Source: Micropterix aruncella (Eukaryota; Arthropoda; Insecta; Lepidoptera; Micropterigidae). Taken from it: a stretch of 64,000 nucleotides of DNA. Numbering within the stretch: position 1 is the stretch's first letter; each line of letters begins with the position of its first letter. Positions 22,678 through 32,247 of this stretch are shown piece by piece. Location: contig OX155952.1 in the NCBI GenBank assembly GCA_944548615.1, positions 62,001-126,000 on the forward strand, given 5' to 3'. A program made the translations under genes and the position numbers. Below the pieces are notes generated by a model. The model was not told the origin of the DNA, ran no database searches, and saw nothing but the letters and a program-made list of their open reading frames with translations.

Positions 22678-23136
22678 TAAAAACCGGTTGGACTCCTTTA
22701 AAATTTTTTAATAGCAACATATTGTTCATTTTTTCTATATACATTTAACCATATTTTTTCTCTCGACCGATTCCCTTAGCATGAGCGCTTGCGGATAAGC
22801 TAAAACAGCAGCCTACGAAGCGAAGTCATTCTTTACCTAAACTATTTTTATCAGTACCATATTTTGCGTACATTATTATTATATATATTGAGAAAGGTTC
22901 AGTGGATTTAGCCTTTCTATAAAATAGAAAAACACCGGGAAGATCAAGTAAAATGTTACAATTCCGCTTGCTTCCATTTGATGATTTTGATAGGGAGATA
23001 TTGTTTATATTTTTCGCACGGAATGCAGTCGACAGGCCTAATTAGCGAACAGGAACCATCGTAAGCATAAACCGTCGCTGAACATTTAATTAGCTACAGG
23101 AAAACTTCGTTTCACCCTAACCAAGGTTAGGACCCG

Positions 23137-23331
23137 ATGGACATCGTCCATTACCATGAACTCCCAATAGGCATTCGCAAGAAATTTTTTTATTTGAAAA
23201 AGCTCCTTAGTTTGTCCATTCGAACCCTAGAAAACTGTAAACGAACCAGAATTAGCCGTATCAACCGATTCGTTCCATTATTAAGTATAATAATTAAAAA
23301 AATAATTCACCATGACAAAGGTAATAAATAG
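23137..23331 (+). CDS. Small unassigned ORF
   Basis: ATG-started frame of 64 codons, basic, with a C-terminal run of Ile and Lys. I recognise no family. AT-rich sequence of this length often has frames of this size, so it is probably not a gene. Confidence 0.12.
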   Translation: MDIVHYHELPIGIRKKFFYLKKLLSLSIRTLENCKRTRISRINRFVPLLSIIIKKIIHHDKGNK

Positions 23332-23404
23332 GTACGAGACATTCCGTTTTAGAATGAATGAAAGAATGAAAGGGAGCCGATGGATGTCGAAGTAGGAAAG
23401 TTGT

Positions 23405-23611
23405 ATGAATACGGCACGAAAGGAAAACTCAATGACAAAAACCGAAAATATTAATCTCACAGTCAAAAAATTTTCCAACTTAACAAATGGTAGATACAGC
23501 AGAAACTCTGGGCTCAAAGGAACTCACCATTCCAAGTTAAATACTTTCTTTCAACAAGTAAAACAGATGCAGGTAGATCCTAGCCAACTCTTGGAAGAGA
23601 AATTATCCTAA
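23405..23611 (+). CDS. Small unassigned ORF
   Basis: ATG-started frame of 68 codons, polar, ending in a Gln/Glu-rich stretch (QQVKQMQVDPSQLLEEKLS). Composition is a little more protein-like than its neighbours but there is no recognisable domain and no sign of expression. Confidence 0.18.
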   Translation: MNTARKENSMTKTENINLTVKKFSNLTNGRYSRNSGLKGTHHSKLNTFFQQVKQMQVDPSQLLEEKLS

Positions 23612-24739
23612 CTAAACCAACAAGGGCATAGACCGGGATGTCTTCAAACTCCAGAACCAGCGTAACGACATTAAAAGCGTATACAGCTGCCACTCTCACT
23701 CCCAGTTAAATTACAGGTTCTTCAAATATTTATTTTATATTATAATCATATACCATACGATCATGTAAAAAATCTTTATCTTTATATTAACGGCACTTCG
23801 AGAGGGAAGACACAGGAAAATTCGAGAATTAAAATCACGATTTCCCAAAGTTCATCCAATACGAGAAGCAGTCCGATTAAAAACAGTCCGATATCAGGCA
23901 ACACTTCTTTTTTCTTACAGTTTTATTTATTATTATATTGATTTATTCATTTATATTACAACGACATTATCCTCCAGAGACGGCATATTTTTCCTACTTT
24001 ATTGATAAATACTTTAATATATATACTTATAGCTCACAATCGGTGAGCAAGGTACTAGCGATTGCTAGCGTTTGTATCACATTATATATATGGGTACTAA
24101 TCGAATATCATTCTATTCCCTGATGATGCAGATCGTTGTGATTCCCGGAATAACCTCTACTATGTATTTTTTTTGTTCTTTACAGCATCCTAACGGTTAC
24201 TATTTTCTTACCGATTACTGAAGTCTTTTTACTATCTTTATTTTTACTATTCAACAAATAACCGTTCACCCCATACTCCGTTAAATCAAATATTGAACAA
24301 TCTCAAGCTCATTACAAAACTATTCATAACCACCAAAGGTTCATTTATTATTTTTAAAATCAGGAATTACAGGCAGGCGTAGACAAGTTTAATCATAAAA
24401 TACATGTTCATTTTCTTCATTTATATTATTTTTTCTCAAAATTCCTTCATTTTAGGAAAATTTTCTATATATATAGCCCGACCACTTGCAAAGCAAAAAA
24501 AAATAATTCTTTTCTCTATATATAATTGCATTATGTCATATCTATACGAGTTTTACTCAAAATTTTCATTGTTTCACACTGCTATAAAGAGAATATTTGC
24601 TAATAACGACAGAAATAAGCCTAAGTAACTCTTAATACATTTGAAATATTAAGAATAATAGAAAAAGAACACTTAACAAAGGTTTGAACATTCTGCCTTC
24701 CGTCTTCCCCAAATCCTCCAAAGTATGCGACCTCAATAT

Positions 24740-25250
24740 AAATAGTGATGCTGCGTAAAAATGCTATTCCAGACATTATACCACGTGAAGTGCTGTACCT
24801 CCAACGAGTCTACCACCAACGCTGGAAACCAAGACTGCAGCGACGCCAACAGGCCTCCCAGTCAAAAACCGAACGTGACAACAAACTCGGCGCAGACATG
24901 CAGCAACGTCAGTGCGATGGGTCTGAGATAAGCGCCGCTAGGCCACTCCCCATTCGCACGACGTAGCGCATGAAGGCGTTCTCACGACGGAGTTGCTGCC
25001 AGTAACGTGCAACCTCAGCGTGAGACGCGGCGTGCAGTACATTGCAGTCTACCTAGGGGCAGCAATCGCGACGGCCACTGCCGTCCCCCGTTGCGAGCCC
25101 AGCGGCAGACGAGCATACCGACCTGCCGGCAGCCTGCGAGCGCAGCCGCCCGCACTGCGAGGGCCACTGGTCTACGCTCCGCGGCTACGTCACCACAACC
25201 CGGTATCGTCAGGTAACGAGCAAGTATCGTTCCACACTAGTAGCTGAAAG
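24740..25250 (+). other. GC-rich island with overlapping short ORFs
   Basis: About 500 bp of clearly higher GC and CpG content inside the AT-rich 3' region. It holds ATG-started frames of 72 codons (24748-24966) and 69 codons (25007-25216, Arg/Ala/Pro-rich), and other overlapping frames. No domain is recognised. A splice-donor-like CAGGTAACG lies at 25210-25218. It may be a fragment of host gene or promoter carried by the element; this is inference. Confidence 0.4.
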
Positions 25251-25525
25251 ACTATTCAAATAGCGCAACACTTTGTGGAGTACAAACGGAAATCGTGAAA
25301 GTAAAGTTAATTAGTGAAGAACTAATACCAATTAGCAGCGAAGAAACGAAATTCCGAAACTTTAGTGATACAGACGCTAATCCTGAATACGACCTAAACT
25401 CTCAGGAGTAGAAAGTGCCAATTAACGACAGTGACAGAGACACAAAATCAGATTGTACTTTCACTCGGAGAGCAAAACTTCGTCAAACATTAACACCTTC
25501 CCTTGCCGTAAGGACAAATAATTGA
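25244..25525 (+). pseudogene. Possible broken ORF with one in-frame TAG
   Basis: One frame reads through 55 codons, a TAG at 25409-25411, then 37 more codons to TGA. The translated text is protein-like, acidic then basic (TDANPEYDLNSQE before the stop, DCTFTRRAKLRQ after it). It lies just after the GC-rich island. It might be a decayed exon or transposase start, but I cannot assign a family. Confidence 0.2.
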
Positions 25526-25841
25526 TCACTCGTTGTTTTCTCCTTATTGTTCAAGGAACGGATACAAAGCGCCTCGATGCCCATGCCAGGGTAATCTTGA
25601 AGCGAAGCGACAAGCAACCGATCAGCGCAGCACCACTACTAAGAAGAGCATCGATACTCGGTAGAAAGAGGAAGCACAGGAAGAAGTTACAGAAAACCCC
25701 AACGGAAAACGTTATCCGACGGACGTAAAAACCATAACCTTAGAGACTGTTAAGACCAAAGTGTAGTTCATATCTTTCTTTATTATTTTTATTATTCCAT
25801 TTCGTATAAAGTAACTTGGCAGAAATCAAAAACGTCATTAA

Positions 25842-26139
25842 CCCTTGGAGTAAATGGGTATTTTCATGGATGCATCTGTCTCTTTTGCAGGATTTTCGGC
25901 GACATCGACCTTATAACTACGAAACTACTACACCAATCATAAAAAGAACAACTGCACAATGATTGCATTGAAATTTCGAATATAGAATATTGAAATATCA
26001 TTTTGTAAAACAATTAGATAATTATGAATAAATATGAGAACGTCAAAGAAGTGAAAAAAACGCGGAACCAGATCTGGTCGTATCATACTCAACGGATAAT
26101 TGTTTCAGAACCAGATTTGGTCGTATCATACTCAAGGGG
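25842..26139. mobile_element. Probable piggyBac-type MITE nested in the retrotransposon
   Basis: 298 bp flanked on both sides by TTAA (25838-25841 and 26140-26143), the target duplicated by piggyBac elements. The left end begins CCCTTGGAGTA and the right end, read on the other strand, begins CCCCTTGAGTATG, so the termini are similar but not perfect inverted repeats. It is non-coding, with two 28-bp subterminal repeats near the right end. The similar ends and TTAA make a MITE plausible; the imperfect inverted repeat keeps confidence moderate. Confidence 0.45.
26065..26135 (+). repeat. Two 28-bp subterminal direct repeats
   Basis: GAACCAGATCTGGTCG...ACTCAA at 26065-26092 and the same 28 bp with one change (GATTTGG) at 26108-26135, 43 bp apart. 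They sit at the right end of the proposed MITE; repeated subterminal motifs are common transposase binding sites. Confidence 0.7.
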
Positions 26140-26759
26140 TTAATTAGAAATATTTCTAGGAAATTCTATTTAAATTCTGTTTCGGTCTGTTTAAAATTAA
26201 GTTTAAATTAGAAAATGTTAAATGTTACGACTAATAAGAGGTCAACTTCACGTTATTTTTTTCACGACGTCTTCACGTTATTATTTTTTTTTCACTTATA
26301 CTGTATTACCGTTTCCGAGAAAATTAATCTCAACGCCCATCAGGCAAATCGCAGAATCTTCATCTGCATTTAAATCATGTAATAATTATTTTCATATTAT
26401 TAGACGATAATGTTACCAGCTAAGTGTTAAAATTTAATAGATAATTTAAGTTAAGTCAGTTTAGAGTGTCGGCTGAGATCCGAACGTACAAAGTAGATAC
26501 GATTATGTTTTTACATAGATACGTACTGTTATGTTTTTTTTGTTTATCATTCTGATATTTTTGTTCATCGCCCTCTGCGACATGGCCTTAAGGCATTATA
26601 TTTCTGAATATGTTACCAAATAAGTTAAAATGTACTTGATAGATTCCTCGTATTAGGCAGGACACATTCCTAAACCGTTCCTTTGCTTGCAGTTCATGCA
26701 CTTAGTAGTATTTCTTCTAGACCATAATTTTCTTTTTGAGTGTCAGGAGCCACTCCTTC

Positions 26760-26771
26760 ATCCAACCTGGC
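26760..26771 (+). repeat. 12-bp direct repeat ATCCAACCTGGC, second copy
   Basis: Same 12 bases as 22666-22677. It ends one base (G, 26772) before the 3' LTR. No polypurine run is present here; the 35 bases before the LTR are mixed in composition. Confidence 0.8.
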
Positions 26772-26772
26772 G

Positions 26773-28510
26773 TGCAATGCCCAAGGTTCATTGCTTGTTA
26801 TTATTTTCTATTTAAATAAATATTTTATATTCGCCATTCACCGTGTTACGATAATGCGATAAGCAATTAACCGTACACGGCGAATTGGTCAACGACCCTC
26901 CCTATTGATTTTAAAATTCTCACGCACCGAATTAACGGGCGATTTTAGACGGTCTTCCTTCTTACACGGACCACGGAGGAGAGCGGTCATCGAAGCGGCG
27001 GTCCGCGGCTTCCGGCCGCGGGCCGGCTGGTCATTATTCAGCCATATCTCAATGAGAAAGCATTATTCATTAATCAGTAGTAGAATCAGTGTAAATACTT
27101 TTAACTAGCAGCAGTGGTCGCTGGCATCTTTTCTACATCTCCCATTACCCAGGCAAGTCTGAACAAGCATCTGTTAAGGTCGTTAATAGTAATATTCAGA
27201 TCCTCACTTAAACGCCTAGGCCGTAATTCCGCGCCGCCAAGCGCAAATTGGATTCCGTATATATATTTTTTCTTTTGCAAATGTTTGCGCCGACCGCCAT
27301 TAAGCGGCTCGGCAGAATCGGGTTAAATCGCAGCGATCCGCAGACATTCCTTTCAAACGAACCCTCCTTTCCACTCCGCTCACCATTAACATTAGACGAG
27401 GTCAGTATTTTTAGAATCAACATATTTTTAATATAACTTGTAAAAATATAATCCGGGACACGCGGTAAATTCCGTCCCGCAGCCATCCCGTGCGGCATAT
27501 CCGCACGGATCCGAAATTGTAACCTTTTCTTTCTTTCTCATATATATTTTCATAATTTTAGCTGCAGCGCCCACGCGCGCTGCAAAAGCGGTAAAAACCC
27601 ATATTGTAAGGTCGCCACGTTTCTTTGGAATAAAAACTTCATTTCACTCATAACTCTTTATTTTCTTTCATCTTATTACCACGAAAACAGGGATAAAAAG
27701 GACATAAAATCAGGTGATAATAAATTAAGAGAAGGCGGGGTTCCAGCCTGAGAAATTACATAGAATCAAAATATATATTTATTTCATTATTTAATATCTG
27801 GCGAAATTCGCATCTCGCCAAGGAAGAATTTATAAAATATAGCAAGGGTTTAGCAAGGTTCCGAACCGGCGCGGAGCGGGTCGATTATCGTTCACGCAGG
27901 CAGTGCGACAGACGGCCGTCAGAGGGCGTGTGCGTAGACGTCAGACGTCGATACGCGTGGATTGACATTTTCACAGGAACCAAGGAATATTGATAAATTC
28001 GCGCTCAAAGGCACTCAGGAAGAGCCTTCGGAGGTAATTAATAAGTCTAGTGGCCATTTATATAAGTATAAAACACACGGGCGGAGATCCTCGCCCCTGC
28101 CAAATCCCTACATTCCCACCTTAAGAAGCGGTGTTTCTTTCAATCCTCCCAAAGTAAAATCAATGTCGTCCGCTCCCCGGAGTGCTCTCGCGTCCGTAGG
28201 TCGATCCTTGCCCTGAGGATTTGCTCCCCACGACCCGTTATTAAGGCTCGTCGGCTGAGTGCTGGGTTCCTCAAAGGATTGACTTGCATCCCCATTGCCA
28301 GCTGCGCTAGACGATGGCCAGTTGTGCTTGCAGTTTTGCATAGGCTCCGGCTGTTCCCCACGTACCGAAGGCCACTGGCGCCCAAACCTCGATTCAAGAG
28401 GACTTACAAAAATCAGTATTTCACCTTTCGTGTTCCTTCGGCCCGTGAGACAGCATCTTTTCCCATCCTGACGATGACGTTTAAATATTAAATAAACGGA
28501 GCTCATGACA
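26773..28510 (+). repeat. 3' LTR (1738 bp)
   Basis: Same TG...CA ends as the 5' LTR. It is 47 bp shorter because GTCGTT is followed by AATAGT instead of about 53 bp at one place (about 27186). Otherwise only about four substitutions were found. The polyadenylation signal AATAAA is at 28491-28496, very near the 3' end, with another copy corresponding to 15576. It is followed directly by GCCT and the 119-bp satellite. Confidence 0.96.
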
Positions 28511-28514
28511 GCCT
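28511..28514. other. Target site duplication, right (GCCT)
   Basis: Second copy of the 4-bp duplication. It is continued by ATACCAAATTTCACG, exactly the part of the 119-bp unit missing from the left side. Confidence 0.93.
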
Positions 28515-28885
28515 ATACCAAATTTCACGTCTCCACGGTTGACCGTTGAGGAGTTCCCTCGTCGGAAGCCAACCCTGGGTGCAGCAGCCATGTCATGGTG
28601 GAACTTAGTAATTGCCATCATAATGGAATGCCTATACCAAATTTCACGTCTCTACGGTTGACCGTTGAGAAGTTCCCTCGTCGGGAACCAACCCTGGGTG
28701 CAGCAGCCATGTCATGGTGGAACTTAGTAATTGCCATCATAATGGAATGCCTATACCAAATTTCACGTCTCTACGGTTGACCGTTGAGGAGTTCCCTCGT
28801 CGGGAGCCAACCCTGGGTGCAGCAGCCATGTCATGGTGGAACTTAGTAATTGCCATCATAATGGAATGCCTATACCAAATTTCAC
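28511..28885 (+). repeat. 119-bp satellite array, right part
   Basis: About three copies in the same orientation and phase as the left part. The first unit carries private changes (GTCTCCACGG, GTCGGAAGCC). The array stops inside a unit after CCAAATTTCAC and runs directly into reverse-oriented 33-bp monomers. Confidence 0.95.
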
Positions 28886-29595
28886 CAAATGTCAAATTTG
28901 AAAATTCAAATTTCGAACCGACTGTCAGATTTGAAAATTCAAATTTCGAACCGACTGTCAGATTTGAAAATTCAAATTTCGAACCAACTGTCAAATTTGA
29001 AAATTCAAATTTCGAACCAACTGTCAGATTTGAAAATTCAAATTTCGAACCAACTGTCAGATTTGAAAATTCAAATTTCGAACCAACTGTCAAATTTGAA
29101 AATTCAAATTTCGAACCGACTGTCAGATTTGAAAATTCAAATTTCGAACCAACTGTCAAATTTGAAAATTCAAATTTCGAACCAACTGTCAGATTTGAAA
29201 ATTCAAATTTCGAACCAACTGTCAAATTTGAAAATTCAAATTTCGAACCAACTGTCAGATTTAAAAATTCAAATTTCGAACCAACTGTCACATTTGAAAA
29301 TTCAAATTTCGAACCAACTGTCAGATTTGAAAATTTGAATTTCGAACCAACTGTCAGATTTGAAAATTCAAATTTCGAACCAACTGTCAGATTTGAAAAT
29401 TCAAATTTCGAACCAACTGTCAAATTTGAAAATTCAAATTTCGAACCAACTGTCAGATTTGAAAATTCAAATTTCGAACCAACTGTCACATTTGAAAATT
29501 CAAATTTCGAACCAACTGTCAGATTTGAAAATTTGAATTTCGAACCAACTGTCAAATTTGAAAATTTGAAATTTCGACCCAACTGTCAAATTTGA
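28714..29595 (+). other. Chimeric ATG-started ORF spanning two satellites
   Basis: A frame of 293 codons starts at a real ATG in the 119-bp repeat, runs through about 58 codons of that repeat, crosses the junction in frame and continues through about 21 copies of an 11-residue repeat (NSNFEPTVRFE type). It ends at TGA in a variant monomer. A second ATG frame (28889-29338, 149 codons, KIQISNQLSDL type) starts at the junction. The open frames are explained by the stop-free 33-bp repeat, so I do not call a gene. Confidence 0.3.
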
Positions 29596-29849
29596 AAATT
29601 CAAATTTCGAACCAACTGTCAGATTTGAAAATTCAAATTTCGAACCCACTGTCAGATTTCAAAATTCAAATTTCGAACCAAGTGTCAAATTTGAAATTCA
29701 AATTTCGAACCAACTGTCAGATTTGAAAATTCAAATTTCGAACCAACTGTCAAATTTGAAAATTCAAATTTCGAACCAACTGTCAGATTTGAAAATTCAA
29801 ATTTCGAACCAACTGTCAGATTTAAAAATTCAAATTTCGAACCAACTGT

Positions 29850-32247
29850 CAAATTTGAAAATTCAAATTTTGAACCAACTGTCAGATTTGAAAATTCAAA
29901 TTTCGAATCAACTGTCAAATTTGAAAATTCAAATTTCGTCCAACTGTCAGATTTGAAAATTCAAATTTCGAACCAACTGTCACATTTCAAAATTCAAATT
30001 TCGAACCAACTGTCAAATTTGAAAATTCAAATTTCGAACCAACTGTCAGATTTCAAAATTTGAATTTCGAACCAACTGTCAAATTTGAAAATTCAAATTT
30101 CGAACCAACTGTCAAATTTGAAAATTCAAATTTCGAACCAACTGTCAAATTTGAAAATTCAAATTTCGAACCAACTGTCAGATTTGAAAATTCAAATTTC
30201 GAACCAACTGTCAAATTTGAAAATTCAAATTTCGAACCAACTGTCACATTTGAAAATTCAAATTTCGAAACAACTGTCAAATTTGAAAATTCAAATTTCG
30301 AACCAACTGTCAGATTTGAAAATTCAAATTTCGAACTAACTGTCAGATTTGAAAATTCAAATTTCGAACCAACTGTCAAATTTGAAAATTCAAATTTCGA
30401 ACCAACTGTCAGATTTGAAAATTCAAATTTCGAACCAACTGTCAGATTTGAAAATTCAAATTTCGAACCAACTGTCAAATTTGAAAATTCAAATTTCGAA
30501 CCAACTGTCAGATTTGAAAATTCAAATTTCGAACCAACTGTCAAATTTGAAAATTCAAATTTCGAACCAACTGTCAAATTTGAAATTCAAATTTCGAACC
30601 AACTGTCACATTTGAAAATTCAAATTTCGAAACAACTGTCAAATTTGAAAATTCAAATTTCGAACCAACTGTCAGATTTCAAAATTCAAATTTCGAACCA
30701 ACTGTCAGATTTCAAAATTCAAATTTCGAACCAACTGTCAGATTTGAAAATTCAAATTTCGAACCAACTGTCAAATTTGAAAATTCAAATTTCGAACCGA
30801 CTGTCAGATTTGAAAATTCAAATTTCGAACCAACTGTCAAAATTGAAAATTCAAATTTCGAACCAACTGTCAGATTTGAAAATTCAAATTTCGAACCAAC
30901 TGTCAAATTTGAAAATTCAAATTTCGAACCAACTGTCAGATTTAAAAATTCAAATTTCGAACCAACTGTCACATTTGAAAAGTCAAATTTCGAACCAACT
31001 GTCAGATTTGAAAATTTGAATTTCGAACCAACTGTCAGATTTGAAAATTCAAATTTCGAACCAACTGTCAAATTTGAAAATTCAAATTTCGAACCAACTG
31101 TCAGATTTGAAAATTCAAATTTCGAACCAACTGTCAGATTTGAAAATTCAAATTTCGAACCAACTGTCAAATTTGAAAATTCAAATTTCGAAACAACTGT
31201 CAGATTTGAAAATTCAAATTTCGAACCAACTGTCACATTTGAAAATTCAAATTTCGAACCAACTGTCAGATTTGAAAATTTGAATTTCGAACCAACTGTC
31301 AAATTTGAAAATTTGAAATATCGAACCAACTGTCAGATTTGAAAATTCAAATTTCGAACCAACTGTCAAATTTGAAAATTCAAATTTCGAACCAACTGTC
31401 AGATTTGAAAATTCAAATTTCGAACCATCTGTCAGATTTGAAAATTCAAATTTCGAACCAACTGTCAAATTTGAAAATTCAAATTTCGAACCAACTGTCA
31501 GATTTGAAAATTCAAATTTCGAACCAACTGTCAAATTTGAAAATTCAAATTTCGAACCAACTGTCAGATTTGAAAATTTGAATATCGAACCAACTGTCAA
31601 ATTTGAAAATTCAAATTTCGAACCAACTGTCAAATTTGAAAATTCAAATTTCGAACCAACTGTCAAATTTGAAAATTCAAATTTCGAACCAACTGTCAGA
31701 TTTGAAAATTCAAATTTCGAACCAACTGTCAAATTTGAAAATTCAAATTTCGAACCAACTGTCACATTTGAAAATTCAAATTTCGAAACAACTGTCAAAT
31801 TTGAAAATTCAAATTTCGAACCAACTGTCAGATTTCAAAATTCAAATTTCGAACCAACTGTCAGATTTCAAAATTCAAATTTCGAACCAACTGTCAAATT
31901 TGAAAATTCAAATTTCGAACCAACTGTCAAATTTGAAAATTCAAATTTCGAACCAACTGTCAGATTTGAAAATTCAAATTTCGAACCCACTGTCAGATTT
32001 CAAAATTCAAATTTCGAACCAAGTGTCAAATTTGAAATTCAAATTTCGAACCAACTGTCAGATTTGAAAATTCAAATTTCGAACCAACTGTCAAATTTGA
32101 AAATTCAAATTTCGAACCAACTGTCAGATTTGAAAATTCAAATTTCGAACCAACTGTCAGATTTAAAAATTCAAATTTCGAACCAACTGTCAAATTTGAA
32201 AATTCAAATTTTGAACCAACTGTCAGATTTGAAAATTCAAATTTCGA
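29850..32247 (-). repeat. Higher-order block repeated at offset 3462
   Basis: About 2.4 kb that matches about 33312-35709, including the 32-bp unit GTCCAACTG (29938 and 33400) and the GAAATATCGAACC marker. It ends where GAATCAACTG (32250) corresponds to GAACCAACTG (35712). Limits are approximate. Confidence 0.8.

Larger units (their letters stand above)
22305..26772 (+). other. Long 3' region of the retrotransposon, mostly non-coding
   Basis: 4.47 kb between pol and the 3' LTR. It is AT-rich with scattered AATAAA, except for a GC-rich island at about 24740-25250. No frame exceeds about 85 codons and none resembles env (no long frame with signal peptide or membrane segment). It contains a purine tract (22356-22367), a 46-bp perfect palindrome (22614-22659), a hairpin (22667-22692), a 12-bp direct repeat at 22666 and 26760, and a probable MITE (25842-26139). 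It may be captured or inserted host sequence; alternatives are a decayed accessory gene or a regulatory RNA. Confidence 0.75.
14674..28510 (+). mobile_element. Ty3/Gypsy-type LTR retrotransposon, 13.8 kb, full length
   Basis: Complete element: 5' LTR 14674-16458, leader, gag 17920-19209, pol in the -1 frame to 22304, a long 3' region, and 3' LTR 26773-28510. It is flanked by GCCT on both sides. The pol order protease, reverse transcriptase, RNase H, integrase is that of Ty3/Gypsy rather than Copia, and there is no chromodomain-like tail. No env-like frame with a signal peptide or membrane anchor follows pol. Both LTRs and both open frames look intact, so the copy may be competent or only recently silenced. 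The missing polypurine tract at the 3' LTR argues for caution. Clade placement below Ty3/Gypsy needs a tree. Confidence 0.95.

Noticed and set aside
24024..24080. Small hairpins (GCTCAC/GTGAGC at 24032-24048, CTAGC/GCTAG near 24053) as regulatory sites
   Set aside because: Short stems expected by chance in several kilobases, with no context to support a function.
22305..26772. An env gene making this an errantivirus
   Set aside because: No frame longer than about 85 codons, and no signal peptide, fusion peptide or membrane anchor pattern in any frame.
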